64,000 nucleotides of DNA, taken from assembly GCF_001190785.1 (NCBI RefSeq), contig NZ_LGSS01000007.1, positions 62,001 through 126,000 on the forward strand, written 5' to 3'. Both the position numbers and the translations under genes were made by a program. Positions 63,982-64,000 of this stretch are shown here, in pieces. The notes beneath the pieces were generated by a model that was not told where the DNA came from, did not search any database, and saw only the letters and a list, made by a program, of their open reading frames with translations. The stretch comes from Gottschalkia purinilytica. Its GTDB lineage: Bacteria > Bacillota > Clostridia > Tissierellales > Gottschalkiaceae. The first letter of the stretch is position 1; the number at the start of each line of letters is the position of its first letter.

Positions 63982-64000
63982 TTGAAGATTATAGATATAA
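63982..64000 (+). CDS. cphA: Probable cyanophycin synthetase, first codons only
   Basis: TTG 63982 follows TAGGAGGG and encodes M-K-I-I-D-I before the window ends. This short start is typical of cyanophycin synthetases, and the cphB neighbour makes cphA the likely identity. The rest lies to the right. Confidence 0.6.

Noticed and set aside
1-64000. Search for tRNA, rRNA genes and CRISPR arrays
   Set aside because: No tRNA-like cloverleaf, rRNA sequence or regular spacer-repeat array was recognised by eye.

Overview
The window looks like chromosome of a low-GC, Gram-positive anaerobe of the class Clostridia. Supporting signs are strong AGGAGG-type ribosome binding sites, frequent TTG and GTG starts, AT-rich chromosomal DNA and clostridial-type gene families. 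The genus cannot be fixed from the sequence. About 30.4 kb at the left is one integrated mobile element; the rest is chromosome with several decayed genes and one broken insertion sequence.

Region 1 (1-30.4 kb) is the right part of a siphovirus-type prophage with HK97-like heads, all on the plus strand. It begins inside a DNA cytosine methyltransferase. An accessory block follows (unknown protein, DUF4314, amidoligase, gamma-glutamylcyclotransferase-like, DUF5049). The late genes come next in classical order: terminase, portal, Clp-type protease, capsid, head fibre, connectors, major tail protein, a tail chaperone pair joined by a -1 frameshift site, tape measure, distal tail protein, tail tip, GH18-like tail enzyme, holin and amidase. 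Three serine-recombinase genes follow. Downstream of them lies a more AT-rich four-gene cargo (ribbon-helix-helix-like protein, HNH nuclease, DUF262/HNH protein, HEPN-like protein) that looks like an uncharacterised defence cassette. The element seems to end in a short reading frame resembling the 3' end of a 23S rRNA uracil methyltransferase (rumA), a known integration target.

Region 2 (30.5-41.9 kb) is chromosomal: a membrane protein and a PQQ-type sugar dehydrogenase on the minus strand, an aspartic-protease relic, a PC4-like DNA-binding protein, SelO, a degenerate IS element, the RNA methyltransferase RlmD, a TetR regulator and oleate hydratase.

Region 3 (41.9-48.0 kb) is a compact three-gene unit: a MoxR-like AAA+ ATPase, a beta-propeller-like protein and a von Willebrand factor A protein. 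It resembles the MoxR/vWA conflict systems. The third gene carries an in-frame stop just before its vWA domain, and decayed small genes follow.

Region 4 (48.1-55.1 kb) holds TrmO with a MerR-type promoter, a MerR regulator, a ketopantoate-reductase-family protein, an amino acid decarboxylase divergent from a LysR regulator, and a FadR-type GntR regulator.

Region 5 (55.3-60.2 kb) is an operon divergent from that GntR regulator: DUF5692 membrane protein, HypB, a large multi-FeS flavoprotein and HypA. No nickel-iron hydrogenase genes are in view, so the nickel client is unknown. Two palindromes, one a good FadR-family operator, precede it.

Region 6 (60.7-64.0 kb) has a GNAT acetyltransferase, then a cyanophycin operon: isoaspartyl dipeptidase, cyanophycinase and the first codons of what is probably cyanophycin synthetase.
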